From positions 62,001-126,000 of the forward strand of contig NZ_QURB01000003.1 in assembly GCF_003402975.1 (NCBI RefSeq): a DNA stretch of 64,000 nucleotides, written 5' to 3'. Source of the DNA: Brumimicrobium aurantiacum (lineage in GTDB: Bacteria; Bacteroidota; Bacteroidia; Flavobacteriales_D; Crocinitomicaceae). The notes under the pieces were generated by a model. It was not told where the DNA came from. It was given only the letters and a program-made list of their open reading frames with translations, and ran no database searches. Shown here in pieces: positions 1 to 8,226 of this stretch. Each line of letters starts with the position of its first letter. Position 1 is the stretch's first letter. The translations under genes and the position numbers were made by a program.

Positions 1-1
1 A

Positions 2-994
2 GAAGCGTCGGAAAACAATTTAAAGAAGATTAGTGTCAAAGTTCCCTTGCATGGAATGGTTTGCGTAACTGGAGTCAGTGGTTCAGGTAAATCAACTTTG
101 ATTAAGAATATACTTTATCCAGCACTGGCTAAAAAGTTAGGAATACACGGTAATCCAATAGGAAAACACACAGAAATAACTGGTGATTTTTCTCAAGTTG
201 AAGCCATTGAGTTTATTGATCAAAATCCAATTGGAAGGTCTTCAAGAAGTAATCCTGTAACTTATGTCAAAGCTTTTGATGAAATCAGAACATTGTATTC
301 TCGATTGAAACTAGCGAAGATGAGAAATTTGAAGCCTGGTTACTTTAGTTTTAACGTTCCTGGAGGGCGATGTGAAGTCTGTGAAGGAGAGGGTTTGATT
401 ACTGTTTCTATGCAATTTATGGCCGACATTCAATTGACATGTGAAACTTGTAACGGTGGAAGATACAAAGATGATGCTTTAGAAATTAAATACGAAGGTA
501 AGTCAATCGCTGATTTATTGGACATGGATATTGCTGAGGCACTTGACTTTTTTAAAGCACAAAATGGAACTTTAGAAAAGAAAATAGTTGATAAAATTCA
601 GCCGCTTGTAGATGTAGGTTTGGGTTATTTAACGATGGGGCAATCTTCTTCAACTTTATCGGGAGGTGAAGCCCAAAGAATTAAGCTTGCTTCCTTTTTG
701 GTGAAGGCAAAGAATCCAACGAAGACGCTATTTATTTTCGACGAACCTACCACAGGACTGCATTTTGATGATGTCAATAAGCTTTTGATTTCATTGAATC
801 GATTAATTGAGATAGGTCATTCTGTTATCATAATCGAGCACGATATGGATGTAGTGAAAAATGCTGATTGGGTAATTGATTTAGGACCAGAAGGTGGTGT
901 AAATGGCGGTCAATTAATGGGACAGGGAACTCCAGAGGATTTAGTGAAAATCAAAGAAAGTTTTACAGGGAAGTACCTTAGAGAAAAACTGTAG
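2..994 (+). CDS. uvrA: UvrA excinuclease subunit A, C-terminal part (5' truncated by window)
   Basis: DNA-binding ATPase of the UvrABC nucleotide excision repair system. The frame is open from base 2, and the codons before base 47 already read as UvrA (ENNLKKISVKVPL), so the TTG at 47 is not the start. Visible are the second Walker A (GVSGSGKST), a Cys4 zinc-finger module (CEVCEGEG and CETCNGG), the ABC signature LSGGEAQRIKLA and Walker B with DEPTTGLH. The C-terminus is of normal length. About two thirds of the protein lies outside the window. Identification is secure. Confidence 0.97.
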   Translation, partial: EASENNLKKISVKVPLHGMVCVTGVSGSGKSTLIKNILYPALAKKLGIHGNPIGKHTEITGDFSQVEAIEFIDQNPIGRSSRSNPVTYVKAFDEIRTLYSRLKLAKMRNLKPGYFSFNVPGGRCEVCEGEGLITVSMQFMADIQLTCETCNGGRYKDDALEIKYEGKSIADLLDMDIAEALDFFKAQNGTLEKKIVDKIQPLVDVGLGYLTMGQSSSTLSGGEAQRIKLASFLVKAKNPTKTLFIFDEPTTGLHFDDVNKLLISLNRLIEIGHSVIIIEHDMDVVKNADWVIDLGPEGGVNGGQLMGQGTPEDLVKIKESFTGKYLREKL

Positions 995-1062
995 TTGATG
1001 ATTGCAATAATAATTCGACTCTAAAGGAAGCTTGTTGGAATTTTATTGCATTGATTTTAGAT

Positions 1063-1070
1063 TAATTTTG
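1063..1070 (+). promoter_or_regulatory. -7 promoter box (TAnnTTTG) for lipoprotein gene
   Basis: TAATTTTG matches the Bacteroidota -7 consensus exactly, about 50 bases before the lipoprotein ATG at 1122. No well-placed -33 TTG was found, so support rests on the -7 box alone. Confidence 0.4.
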
Positions 1071-1121
1071 TACATTGGTCACTCAGTAATATTTTAAAGT
1101 CCAAAATTGATAACAAACACA

Positions 1122-1550
1122 ATGAAAAATAAAATGAAATATATTTTACCAATTTTAAGTGTATTATTCGTTCTAACAGCATGTTCTAAATATGAAGAAG
1201 GTCCAGCCTTTTCTTTGTTAACTAAAAAATCTAGAATTACTGGAGATTGGAAAACAGAGCGAAAAATTGATAAAGAAGGTGATGAGGAATTCTATTATAC
1301 GGATCAAACGATTAGAATTTTAAAAACTGGAGAATATGAAGTTCACCAAAATAAAGACATTGTTATCGACGGTGAATGGGAGTTTGCAAATGATAACAAT
1401 GATTTCAGAATCACTTACGAACTTGATGAAAATGAAAATAGCGAAGAAGTTCTAAATATCGAGGAATTTGAAATTATCCGATTGAAAAGTACTGAACTGT
1501 GGTTGAAAGACATCTATGGAGTGACGATAAAATATGTTCCTGCAATGTAA
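1122..1550 (+). CDS. small lipoprotein, lipocalin-like fold likely
   Basis: Secreted lipoprotein of about 142 residues. A lysine-rich N-terminus and hydrophobic stretch end in lipobox L-T-A-C (Cys21). The mature part carries YEEGPAFSLLTKKSRITGDW, the pattern of Bacteroidota lipocalin-like lipoproteins, in which a G-x-W opens the barrel. The rest is acidic and strand-rich (EYEVHQ, GEWEF). The start is taken at ATG 1122 because an upstream in-frame TTG at 1107 only adds five residues before the signal peptide. No ligand can be assigned. Convergent with the thioredoxin gene, with a shared terminator between them. Confidence 0.75.
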   Translation: MKNKMKYILPILSVLFVLTACSKYEEGPAFSLLTKKSRITGDWKTERKIDKEGDEEFYYTDQTIRILKTGEYEVHQNKDIVIDGEWEFANDNNDFRITYELDENENSEEVLNIEEFEIIRLKSTELWLKDIYGVTIKYVPAM

Positions 1551-1576
1551 TTCTTTTTGCCAAAAAATTTTTTTTG

Positions 1577-1605
1577 AAAGAGCTGACTTAATTGTTTAGC
1601 TCTTT
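1577..1605. terminator. bidirectional intrinsic terminator
   Basis: Perfect 8-bp stem AAAGAGCT/AGCTCTTT with a 13-base loop. A T-run follows on the + strand, and an equivalent T-run follows on the - strand. It lies between two convergent genes and overlaps the last codons of the thioredoxin gene. Confidence 0.75.
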
Positions 1606-2154
1606 TATTTTTTTAAGTACATTCTCACTATACCAATCATGGGCGCCAACTTCTTCCATAATGATTTTTCCATTTTGGTCGAGCAGGTAAGTGGTTGGTA
1701 AACTATTTGAGTCAAATTCTTTAGGGTAATTGCTCAAGGGTACGTAAACCGGGAAGTCATATTGTTTTTCCTCTAAAAACTGATTTAACTTTTCTGGTTT
1801 TTCATTGCTGATAAAGAAAAATGCTAAATCATCACCGAAATGATTGTAGAGCTTTTGTAAAGATGGCATTTCGGCTACACAAGGAGGGCACCAAGTTGCC
1901 CAAAGATTTACAATCGTGACTTTCCCTTTAGCAGAGGAGAAATTACTTTGTTTTCCCTCCATATCTAAAAGTACCCAATCAAAAGAGTTAACTTCTATTT
2001 GTTCTTCTTTTGATAGTTCAGATGGTGCTCCCGCAAACAAGCGCTGTATGGAAGACATCACAACCATTCTTATACTAGGAATGAAAAGTAAACCGATAAA
2101 AGCCATAAAAAGAATGTCCCATTTCCTTTTTTTTGCCCATGCCTTCAATTTCAT
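1588..2154 (-). CDS. membrane-anchored TlpA/ResA-like thioredoxin
   Basis: Extracytoplasmic thiol-disulfide reductase of 188 residues. A basic N-terminus (KLKAWAKKRKW) precedes one membrane segment at about residues 14-36, so the thioredoxin domain faces the periplasm. The active site is W-C-P-P-C inside NLWATWCPPCVAEMPSL, followed by the cis-proline loop SLPTTYLLD. This is the TlpA/ResA class, which reduces cytochrome c or other envelope disulfides; the substrate is not visible here. Only three bases separate it from the upstream CoA-binding protein gene, so the two are likely cotranscribed. Confidence 0.88.
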   Translation of the reverse strand: MKLKAWAKKRKWDILFMAFIGLLFIPSIRMVVMSSIQRLFAGAPSELSKEEQIEVNSFDWVLLDMEGKQSNFSSAKGKVTIVNLWATWCPPCVAEMPSLQKLYNHFGDDLAFFFISNEKPEKLNQFLEEKQYDFPVYVPLSNYPKEFDSNSLPTTYLLDQNGKIIMEEVGAHDWYSENVLKKIKELNN

Positions 2155-2157
2155 AGC

Positions 2158-2523
2158 TTAAAATCTATTTGTACTCAATAAAACTAATGTGCACGCGATT
2201 TCTGTTTCAATTCCATTTTGAGCTAAAAGCTTTTCAAATTCTGGGTTTTCAGTTCCTGGGTTAAAAATGACACGTTGCGGCTTTAAATCGATGATTTTAT
2301 CATAAAATCCATCTTGATTCTTAGCGGAAAGATAGAGTGTAACCGTATGAATATCTTCATCCTTAGGGAATACTTTGTGAATTGGAGTCCCGTTGATTTC
2401 TCCTTCGCGATTTCCGAATGCAACTACAGGAACATTGTGTTGCTGCAACATTCTTACGGCTTTATAAGCATATCGAACTGGTTTTTCACTGGCTCCAATA
2501 ACTAATGTTTTCTTTGTTTTCAT
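2158..2523 (-). CDS. CoA-binding domain protein (YccU-like)
   Basis: Single-domain protein of 121 residues with a Rossmann-type CoA-binding fold. Signs are the opening KTLVIGASEKPVRYAYKAVR, the middle VVAFGNREGEINGTPIHK, and the end FNPGTENPEFEKLLAQNGIE with ACTLVLLSTN, as in the YccU family. Family members bind CoA but their role is poorly defined. It is the first gene of a pair with the membrane thioredoxin. A TAnnTTTG box ends only five bases from its ATG, suggesting a leaderless transcript. Confidence 0.88.
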   Translation of the reverse strand: MKTKKTLVIGASEKPVRYAYKAVRMLQQHNVPVVAFGNREGEINGTPIHKVFPKDEDIHTVTLYLSAKNQDGFYDKIIDLKPQRVIFNPGTENPEFEKLLAQNGIETEIACTLVLLSTNRF

Positions 2524-2528
2524 AAAAG

Positions 2529-2536
2529 CAAAGATA
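2529..2536 (-). promoter_or_regulatory. -7 promoter box, possible leaderless start
   Basis: On the - strand TATCTTTG matches TAnnTTTG and is followed by CTTTT and then the ATG of the CoA-binding protein. Transcription would start at or next to the A of the start codon. Confidence 0.45.
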
Positions 2537-2690
2537 GGAAAAGCTATGGATGAAAAAGCATAGCAAAAACATTAATAATGTTAATTCTATTTGGATTTAA
2601 AATACAAGGAGTTAATTAGCTTTCGACTTTTCGATTCTTTACTTTTCAACCATTCTTTAGCCAAAGGAAAGGAAAAGCCTAAAAAAGTTT

Positions 2691-2698
2691 TAAATTTG
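2691..2698 (+). promoter_or_regulatory. -7 promoter box of the six-gene operon
   Basis: TAAATTTG matches TAnnTTTG, 25 bases before the aminotransferase ATG, and is the best promoter candidate for the operon running to 9776. Confidence 0.5.
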
Positions 2699-2723
2699 TC
2701 AACTGAATCAATAATTAAGATTA

Positions 2724-3917
2724 ATGCTACAATTGTCAGATCGTTTGTTATCAATGGAAGAATCAGCTACATTAGCGATGTCTCGTAAAAGTCGTGAATT
2801 AAAAAGTCAAGGCTTGGACATCATCTCATTGAGTTTAGGAGAGCCAGATTTTCATACACCTGATTTCATCAAAGAAGCAGCTGTGGAAGCAATGAATCAA
2901 AATTTTACAACTTATACTCCTGTTGCGGGTTATGATGAATTGAGACAAGCCATTGCAGATAAATTTAAACGTGATAACGGATTGCATTATGATAAAGAGC
3001 AAATTGTTGTTTCAACTGGAGCCAAACAATCTATTGCGAATTTAATGATGAGTTTGATCAACCCGGGAGATGAGGTTTTGATTCCTGCTCCGTATTGGGT
3101 TTCTTATATTGAAATCGTAAAAGTAGCAGGTGGAGTTCCTGTTATCGTTGAATCTTCTATTGAAACTGATTTTAAAGTAAGTGGTTCAGCAATTCAAGCA
3201 AATATTACAGATAAAACCAAAGCAATCATATTTTCATCTCCTTGTAATCCAACTGGGTCTGTTTATTCGAAGGAAGAGTTGAAAGATATTGCGAGTGCGT
3301 TCAAAAATCATAAAGACATTACAATTATTTCTGATGAAATATATGAACATATAAATTTCAAAGGAAATCATGAAAGTATTGCTCAATTTGAAGAAGTGTT
3401 TGACCAAACAGTAACGATTAACGGAATGTCGAAAGCTTGGGCAATGACAGGATGGCGAATTGGTTATATTGGAGCTCCACGTAAAATTGCAGATGCTTGC
3501 GCTAAAATGCAAGGTCAGTCAACAAGTGGGGCAAACGCAATAGCACAACAAGCTTCTATCGCTGCTTTGAAAAAAGATCCCTCTTTTTTGAAAGATATGT
3601 TGGCGGCCTTTAAAAAGCGTAGAACTTTAGTATTGGAAGCACTTCAAGCAATTGAAGGTGTTAAAGTAAATGAACCAGAAGGAGCGTTTTACTTTTTTCC
3701 AGATATCTCTAGCTTCTTTGGTAAATCATTTGAAGGAGAAAAAATTAATGACGCAAATGATCTTTCAATGTTTTTGCTTAAAGAAAGTCAAGTAGCTGTA
3801 GTAACTGGAGAGGCATTTGGTGATCCAAATTGTATCCGTATTTCTTATGCAACCGACGAGGCGACATTAACTGAAGCGATGAACCGTATTAGAATAGCTT
3901 TACAAAAATTGAAATAA
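2724..3917 (+). CDS. aspC: PLP-dependent aspartate/aromatic aminotransferase (class I)
   Basis: Class I aminotransferase of 397 residues that transfers amino groups between aspartate-like donors and 2-oxoglutarate. Visible family landmarks are LSLGEPDFHTP near residue 37, STGAKQSIANL (PLP phosphate region), the SPCNPTGSVYS loop, the ISDEIYEH aspartate, the Schiff-base lysine K237 in GMSKAWAMTGWRIGY, and the substrate-binding arginine in CIRISYA. Exact amino-acid preference cannot be read. It opens a six-gene operon, and its stop codon overlaps the next start (TAATG). Confidence 0.93.
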   Translation: MLQLSDRLLSMEESATLAMSRKSRELKSQGLDIISLSLGEPDFHTPDFIKEAAVEAMNQNFTTYTPVAGYDELRQAIADKFKRDNGLHYDKEQIVVSTGAKQSIANLMMSLINPGDEVLIPAPYWVSYIEIVKVAGGVPVIVESSIETDFKVSGSAIQANITDKTKAIIFSSPCNPTGSVYSKEELKDIASAFKNHKDITIISDEIYEHINFKGNHESIAQFEEVFDQTVTINGMSKAWAMTGWRIGYIGAPRKIADACAKMQGQSTSGANAIAQQASIAALKKDPSFLKDMLAAFKKRRTLVLEALQAIEGVKVNEPEGAFYFFPDISSFFGKSFEGEKINDANDLSMFLLKESQVAVVTGEAFGDPNCIRISYATDEATLTEAMNRIRIALQKLK

Positions 3918-4909
3918 TGACATTGGAAAAACTTTTTGAGGAGTTTAAGACAAAAAAAATAATTGTTTTAGGTGATGTGATGATTGATGCTTATCTATCC
4001 GGTAAGGTTGATCGTGTAAGTCCAGAAGCTCCTGTACCAATTATTAACTTTTCAAAAAGTGAGGACCGTTTAGGTGGTGCTGCAAATGTAGCATTAAACT
4101 TAATCAGTCTAGGTGCTAATGTTGTCATGAGTACTGTTATCGGAAAAGACAAAGAAGCAGAAACAATGCTACGATTGATGGAGGATCAGTCTATTTCAAC
4201 TTCTGGAATAATTCGTTCAGATGAAAGACAAACTACCGTGAAAACGCGTGTGATAGGGAATCATCAACAGTTGTTGCGCATCGATCAAGAACAAACAGAT
4301 GATATCTCAACTGCTGAAGAAGATGCTTTATTGAAAGATTTAGAAGATTTACTTAAGTCTGGTTGTGACGCATTAATTTTTCAAGATTACAATAAGGGGG
4401 TTTTGACTTCGAGATTGATAGAAGAAGTAATTAAATTAACCAAAAAATATAAGGTACCGACATCAGTTGATCCTAAACAAAAGAATTTTCTGGCCTACAA
4501 AGGGGTGACTTTATTTAAGCCCAATTTGAAAGAATTAAGTGAAGGAATTCAACAGAAAATTGACTTTGCGAATGACCGTAGTCAATTTGAGTATGCGGTG
4601 AAAGAATTAAAATCAATAATTCATCCAGAGATCATTTTTACGACCCTAAGTGAACATGGGGTTTTTATTGAGGATGAAAACAATCAATATTATATTCCAG
4701 CCCATAAAAGAATGATTTCGGATGTGTCTGGAGCAGGTGACACAGTGATCAGTGTTGCTACGTTGTGTTTAGCGGTAGGAACCTCAATAGAAACTTTGGC
4801 TTCGATGGCAAATCTCGCTGGAGGAATTGTTTGTGAATACCGTGGAGTTGTTGCTATTGACGCTGATGATCTACTTCAAGAAGCCCTTAAAATAGATGTA
4901 AAATGTTAA
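3917..4909 (+). CDS. PfkB-family kinase, RfaE1/HldE kinase-domain type
   Basis: Ribokinase-fold sugar kinase of 330 residues, most like the kinase half of HldE/RfaE, which phosphorylates D-glycero-D-manno-heptose 7-phosphate at C1 for LPS inner-core synthesis. Features: VLGDVMIDAYLSGKVDRVSPEAPVPI, GGAANVA, the VDPKQKNF strand, and the PfkB signature DVSGAGDTVIS with the catalytic Asp. The adenylyltransferase half of bifunctional HldE is missing. Heptose specificity is inferred from sequence similarity only. Overlaps both neighbours, by 1 and 7 bases. Confidence 0.82.
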   Translation: MTLEKLFEEFKTKKIIVLGDVMIDAYLSGKVDRVSPEAPVPIINFSKSEDRLGGAANVALNLISLGANVVMSTVIGKDKEAETMLRLMEDQSISTSGIIRSDERQTTVKTRVIGNHQQLLRIDQEQTDDISTAEEDALLKDLEDLLKSGCDALIFQDYNKGVLTSRLIEEVIKLTKKYKVPTSVDPKQKNFLAYKGVTLFKPNLKELSEGIQQKIDFANDRSQFEYAVKELKSIIHPEIIFTTLSEHGVFIEDENNQYYIPAHKRMISDVSGAGDTVISVATLCLAVGTSIETLASMANLAGGIVCEYRGVVAIDADDLLQEALKIDVKC

Positions 4910-6729
4910 GCGATTTTAGAGAAAAGGTCAATTTAAGCCTTTATAATTCTAAAAATTACGTCACTTCTTTATTCAGGTGGTTACATGTTATTGTTGCCCT
5001 GTCGATGGTGGGAGTTTTGATCTATTTCTACGGCTTTCCACAAACAGAAAGTTCTGAACTTTTTTTGATTCGAATCATTGAATTTAGTTTTCTATTTTAT
5101 ATCATTCGGTATTTCGTAAAGATAGTCTACGACTACAACCCTAGGCAATATATGAGAGTCCATTGGGTGGAGACCGTTATCGTACTACTCTTAATCGTAG
5201 AAGGTGTATCTTATAATTTATTTGGCTTCATAATATTTTCTAATCTTTTTAAAATAATAGGATTAGAAGGTTTTACAGACTTTTCTAGTGTCACGATACA
5301 AATGTTTTTCGTGGCCTATATTTTCATGGAAATGTTTAAGAAACGAGATTTCCGTCAGTACTTCAAAATTCACCCAGGGTTGTTATTTACTCTTTCCATT
5401 TTAGGATTGATTTTGATTGGAACGGGGTTGTTGATGTTGCCAGAGATGACTAAACCTAGTTATAATATTACTTTTATAGATAGTTTATTTCTATCAACTT
5501 CATCAACAAGTGTAACAGGATTGGCAACAGTTGATGTGGCAAATATTTTGACATTGAAAGGACAGATTGTAGTTCTGTTTTTAATTCAATTAGGAGCCTT
5601 AAATACAATTGCATTTGCTGCATTATATTTATTGATTGCAAAATTTGGTATAGGTATTAAACAGCATGATGTAATAGAAGATTTTGTGAATAATACTTCC
5701 TTTTTGGACACAGAAAAAATGTTTTCCAAAATTGTAAAATGGACAATCGTTATTGAGCTTGTAGGGTTTATCTGTATTTTTACTTTGCTCAAACCAGAAG
5801 GGATGTTCGCTGATAATTCTTCCCGTGTTTTCCATTCATTATTTCATGCCATTTCTAGTTTTTGTAATGCTGGATTGACAACAATTCCTGATGGATTGAT
5901 GAATCCACTTCTAATAAATAATTACCTATTGCATAGTGTTACCTTAGGTTTATTCTTTTTGGGTGGTTTTGGAATGATTTATCTATTTGATATTTTTGGA
6001 ATTAAAAGTTTAAGAAAAAGAATGAAATCACCATGGAAGACGCTACGTTTTGATACCAAGATTTCACTATATACAACACTTTTTTTACTAGTACTTGGAG
6101 GAGTGGTGTTTTATGCATTTGAATACAATAAAAGTTTAGAAGATAAATCTGGATTTGGAGCAATGATTACTACTTTGTTTAGTTCTATGACCACAAGAAA
6201 TGCAGGTTTTAGTACTGTTGATATTTCTAGCTTGAGTCTGCCAGTGCTGGTTTTCTTCTTGTTTTTAATGTTTGTTGGAGCAAGTTCAGGATCTTCTGGT
6301 GGTGGTATTCGTGTTTCAACATTTGCAATAATGGTGAGTTCTGTTGTTTCAACCATTAAAAGAAAGCCGCATGTTGAACTCTTTAAACGAACAATTGAGA
6401 ATGAATTGGTGTTAAAAGCATATTCTATCTTTATATTTTTCGTTGTAGGTAACTTAATTGGTATTTTTGCACTTTTAATTACCGAATATCAAGCAATAGA
6501 ATCTGGAAAATTCCTATTAATTGATATTATTTTTGAACACGTTTCAGCAGCAAGTACTGTGGGATTGTCAACAGGAATCACGGCCGAGTTATCCGAGCCA
6601 GGAAAAATGATTTTAATTGTTGCAATGTTTGTTGGTCGTGTTGGAACATTAACGATAGCATACTTGTTTGGTAAACAAGTAATGAGTAGAAGATATAAAT
6701 ATCCGAAAGGGCATACAATGATTGGTTAG
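4903..6729 (+). CDS. TrkH/KtrB-type potassium uptake subunit
   Basis: Integral membrane K+ translocating subunit of 608 residues. The four pore loops of the SKT superfamily can be seen: STSSTSVTGLATVDV, AISSFCNAGLTTIPD, SMTTRNAGFSTVDIS and SAASTVGLSTGITA, each with its filter glycine. About 170 extra N-terminal residues hold several membrane segments before the first repeat (starting near HPGLLFTLSILGLILIG), as in some Bacteroidota homologues. No NAD-binding TrkA/KtrA gating partner lies in the window. It overlaps the kinase gene by 7 bases and is two bases from ubiE. Confidence 0.9.
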   Translation: MLSDFREKVNLSLYNSKNYVTSLFRWLHVIVALSMVGVLIYFYGFPQTESSELFLIRIIEFSFLFYIIRYFVKIVYDYNPRQYMRVHWVETVIVLLLIVEGVSYNLFGFIIFSNLFKIIGLEGFTDFSSVTIQMFFVAYIFMEMFKKRDFRQYFKIHPGLLFTLSILGLILIGTGLLMLPEMTKPSYNITFIDSLFLSTSSTSVTGLATVDVANILTLKGQIVVLFLIQLGALNTIAFAALYLLIAKFGIGIKQHDVIEDFVNNTSFLDTEKMFSKIVKWTIVIELVGFICIFTLLKPEGMFADNSSRVFHSLFHAISSFCNAGLTTIPDGLMNPLLINNYLLHSVTLGLFFLGGFGMIYLFDIFGIKSLRKRMKSPWKTLRFDTKISLYTTLFLLVLGGVVFYAFEYNKSLEDKSGFGAMITTLFSSMTTRNAGFSTVDISSLSLPVLVFFLFLMFVGASSGSSGGGIRVSTFAIMVSSVVSTIKRKPHVELFKRTIENELVLKAYSIFIFFVVGNLIGIFALLITEYQAIESGKFLLIDIIFEHVSAASTVGLSTGITAELSEPGKMILIVAMFVGRVGTLTIAYLFGKQVMSRRYKYPKGHTMIG

Positions 6730-6731
6730 TT

Positions 6732-7466
6732 ATGGCAGATAAAAAAGTGGTAAAACCGTATTACAAGGACAATAAATCCAAAAAAGAAGAGGTAGCAGAA
6801 ATGTTTGATAATATTTCAGCAAAATATGACTTCTTGAATCACTTTCTTTCAATGGGAATTGATCATTTGTGGAGAAAAAGAGCAATTAAAATGCTTAAGG
6901 CCAAGCAGCCTAAGAAAATTATCGATTTAGCAACAGGAACAGGGGATTTTGCACTAGCTGCCTTAAAACTCAATCCAGAAAAAGTGGTTGGAGTAGATAT
7001 TTCTAAAGGAATGCTAGAGAAAGGACGTGAAAAAATGAAGAAAAGAGGAAAGGAAAACATCATTTCAATGGTGCTTGGAGATTCTGAAGACTTGCCTTTC
7101 GAAGACAATGAGTTTGACGCATTAACAGTAGGTTTCGGAGTGAGAAATTACGAAAACCTTGAAAAAGGATTATCTGAAATGCTTCGTGTGATCAATCACG
7201 GCGGTACAGCTGTTATACTAGAGTTTTCTAAACCTAAAAAGTTTCCAATTAAGCAGCTGTTTGGCTTCTATTCAAAATATATTATACCAGTCTTAGGGAA
7301 GTCAATTTCAAAAGATAGTTCTGCGTATGAATACTTACCAGAATCTGTTGCTGCATTTCCTGAAGGACAGGACTTTTTGAATATACTTACCAAAGTAGGA
7401 TATAAGAATGTTTCTGCAAGAATGGTTTCAGGAGGGATCGCTACAATTTATACAGGTGTAAAATAA
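6732..7466 (+). CDS. ubiE: demethylmenaquinone methyltransferase
   Basis: SAM-dependent C-methyltransferase (UbiE/MenG), 244 residues, making menaquinone from demethylmenaquinone. Motifs: FDNISAKYDFLNHFLSMGIDHLWR at the N-terminus, SAM loop DLATGTGDFAL, GVDISKGMLEKGREK, DSEDLPFEDNEFDALTVGFGVRNYEN, and the C-terminal FYSKYIIPVLGKSISKDSSAYEYLPES typical of the family. The anaerobic-style menaquinone role is expected in Bacteroidota. In the same operon as porT, an arrangement found in many relatives. Confidence 0.96.
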   Translation: MADKKVVKPYYKDNKSKKEEVAEMFDNISAKYDFLNHFLSMGIDHLWRKRAIKMLKAKQPKKIIDLATGTGDFALAALKLNPEKVVGVDISKGMLEKGREKMKKRGKENIISMVLGDSEDLPFEDNEFDALTVGFGVRNYENLEKGLSEMLRVINHGGTAVILEFSKPKKFPIKQLFGFYSKYIIPVLGKSISKDSSAYEYLPESVAAFPEGQDFLNILTKVGYKNVSARMVSGGIATIYTGVK

Positions 7467-7494
7467 ATTGAACCTTTGAACGTTTCAATACAGC

Positions 7495-8226
7495 ATGTTG
7501 AATAAAATCATTATTTCATTTTTACTATTTTTAATTGGTGTTGAGTTCTCATCAGCTCAACGGTTGCCGCTTACTCAAAACTATCGTAAGTTCGATCGAA
7601 AAGCCATTCATTTTGGTTTTATGTTAGGTGTAAATACATCTGATTTCTCTACCCAATATCATCCCAATATGTTGGAGAAATATGGTATGTATTCTATAAC
7701 GAATCGAAGTCAACCTGGTTTTCAACTTGGTCTTATTAGTTCTTTGAAATTAGGAACACCATTGATTCGTTTAAGATTTCTTCCAACCCTGTCTTTTCAA
7801 GAACGTATTTTAGATTATAAATTCTATAATACTGATCCTACTTCAGAAGATGAATTTGAGACCTATGAAGAGCGAATTGGTTCTACAAATCTGGATTTCC
7901 CGTTGTTGTTGAAGTTTAGAACATTGCGTTACAATAACTTTGCGGCCTATATTGTTGCGGGTGCGCAATACACGATTGATATGCAATCTAAAGAAGAAAC
8001 TTCTCAGAAATTTAGTGATCCATTTATTAAGTTGAATCGAGATGATCTTCAAGGACAAATTGGTGCGGGAGTTGATTTCTTTCTTCCTTATTTTAAATTC
8101 GGTATGGAGCTTAAAATGTCACATGGATTTGGAAATGCTTTAATTCAGGACGATACGAGATTGTCAAAACCAATTGATAAATTATACAACAGGGTGTGGT
8201 GGTTTTCACTAACTTTCGAGGGATAA
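7495..8226 (+). CDS. porT: PorT family outer-membrane protein (T9SS, gliding motility)
   Basis: Outer-membrane beta-barrel protein of 243 residues. A signal peptide (MLNKIIISFLLFLIGVEFSSAQ) is followed by HFGFMLGVNTSDF and alternating barrel strands, ending in the aromatic strand WWFSLTFEG. The pattern and its position directly after ubiE match PorT/SprT of the type IX secretion system. It is needed for export of T9SS cargo in species studied, although its exact task is unclear. Its TAA overlaps the ATG of the next gene. Confidence 0.87.
   Translation: MLNKIIISFLLFLIGVEFSSAQRLPLTQNYRKFDRKAIHFGFMLGVNTSDFSTQYHPNMLEKYGMYSITNRSQPGFQLGLISSLKLGTPLIRLRFLPTLSFQERILDYKFYNTDPTSEDEFETYEERIGSTNLDFPLLLKFRTLRYNNFAAYIVAGAQYTIDMQSKEETSQKFSDPFIKLNRDDLQGQIGAGVDFFLPYFKFGMELKMSHGFGNALIQDDTRLSKPIDKLYNRVWWFSLTFEG

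Noticed and set aside
47-49. TTG at 47 as the start of the first gene
   Set aside because: The 15 codons upstream are in frame and match UvrA sequence, so the gene enters from outside the window.
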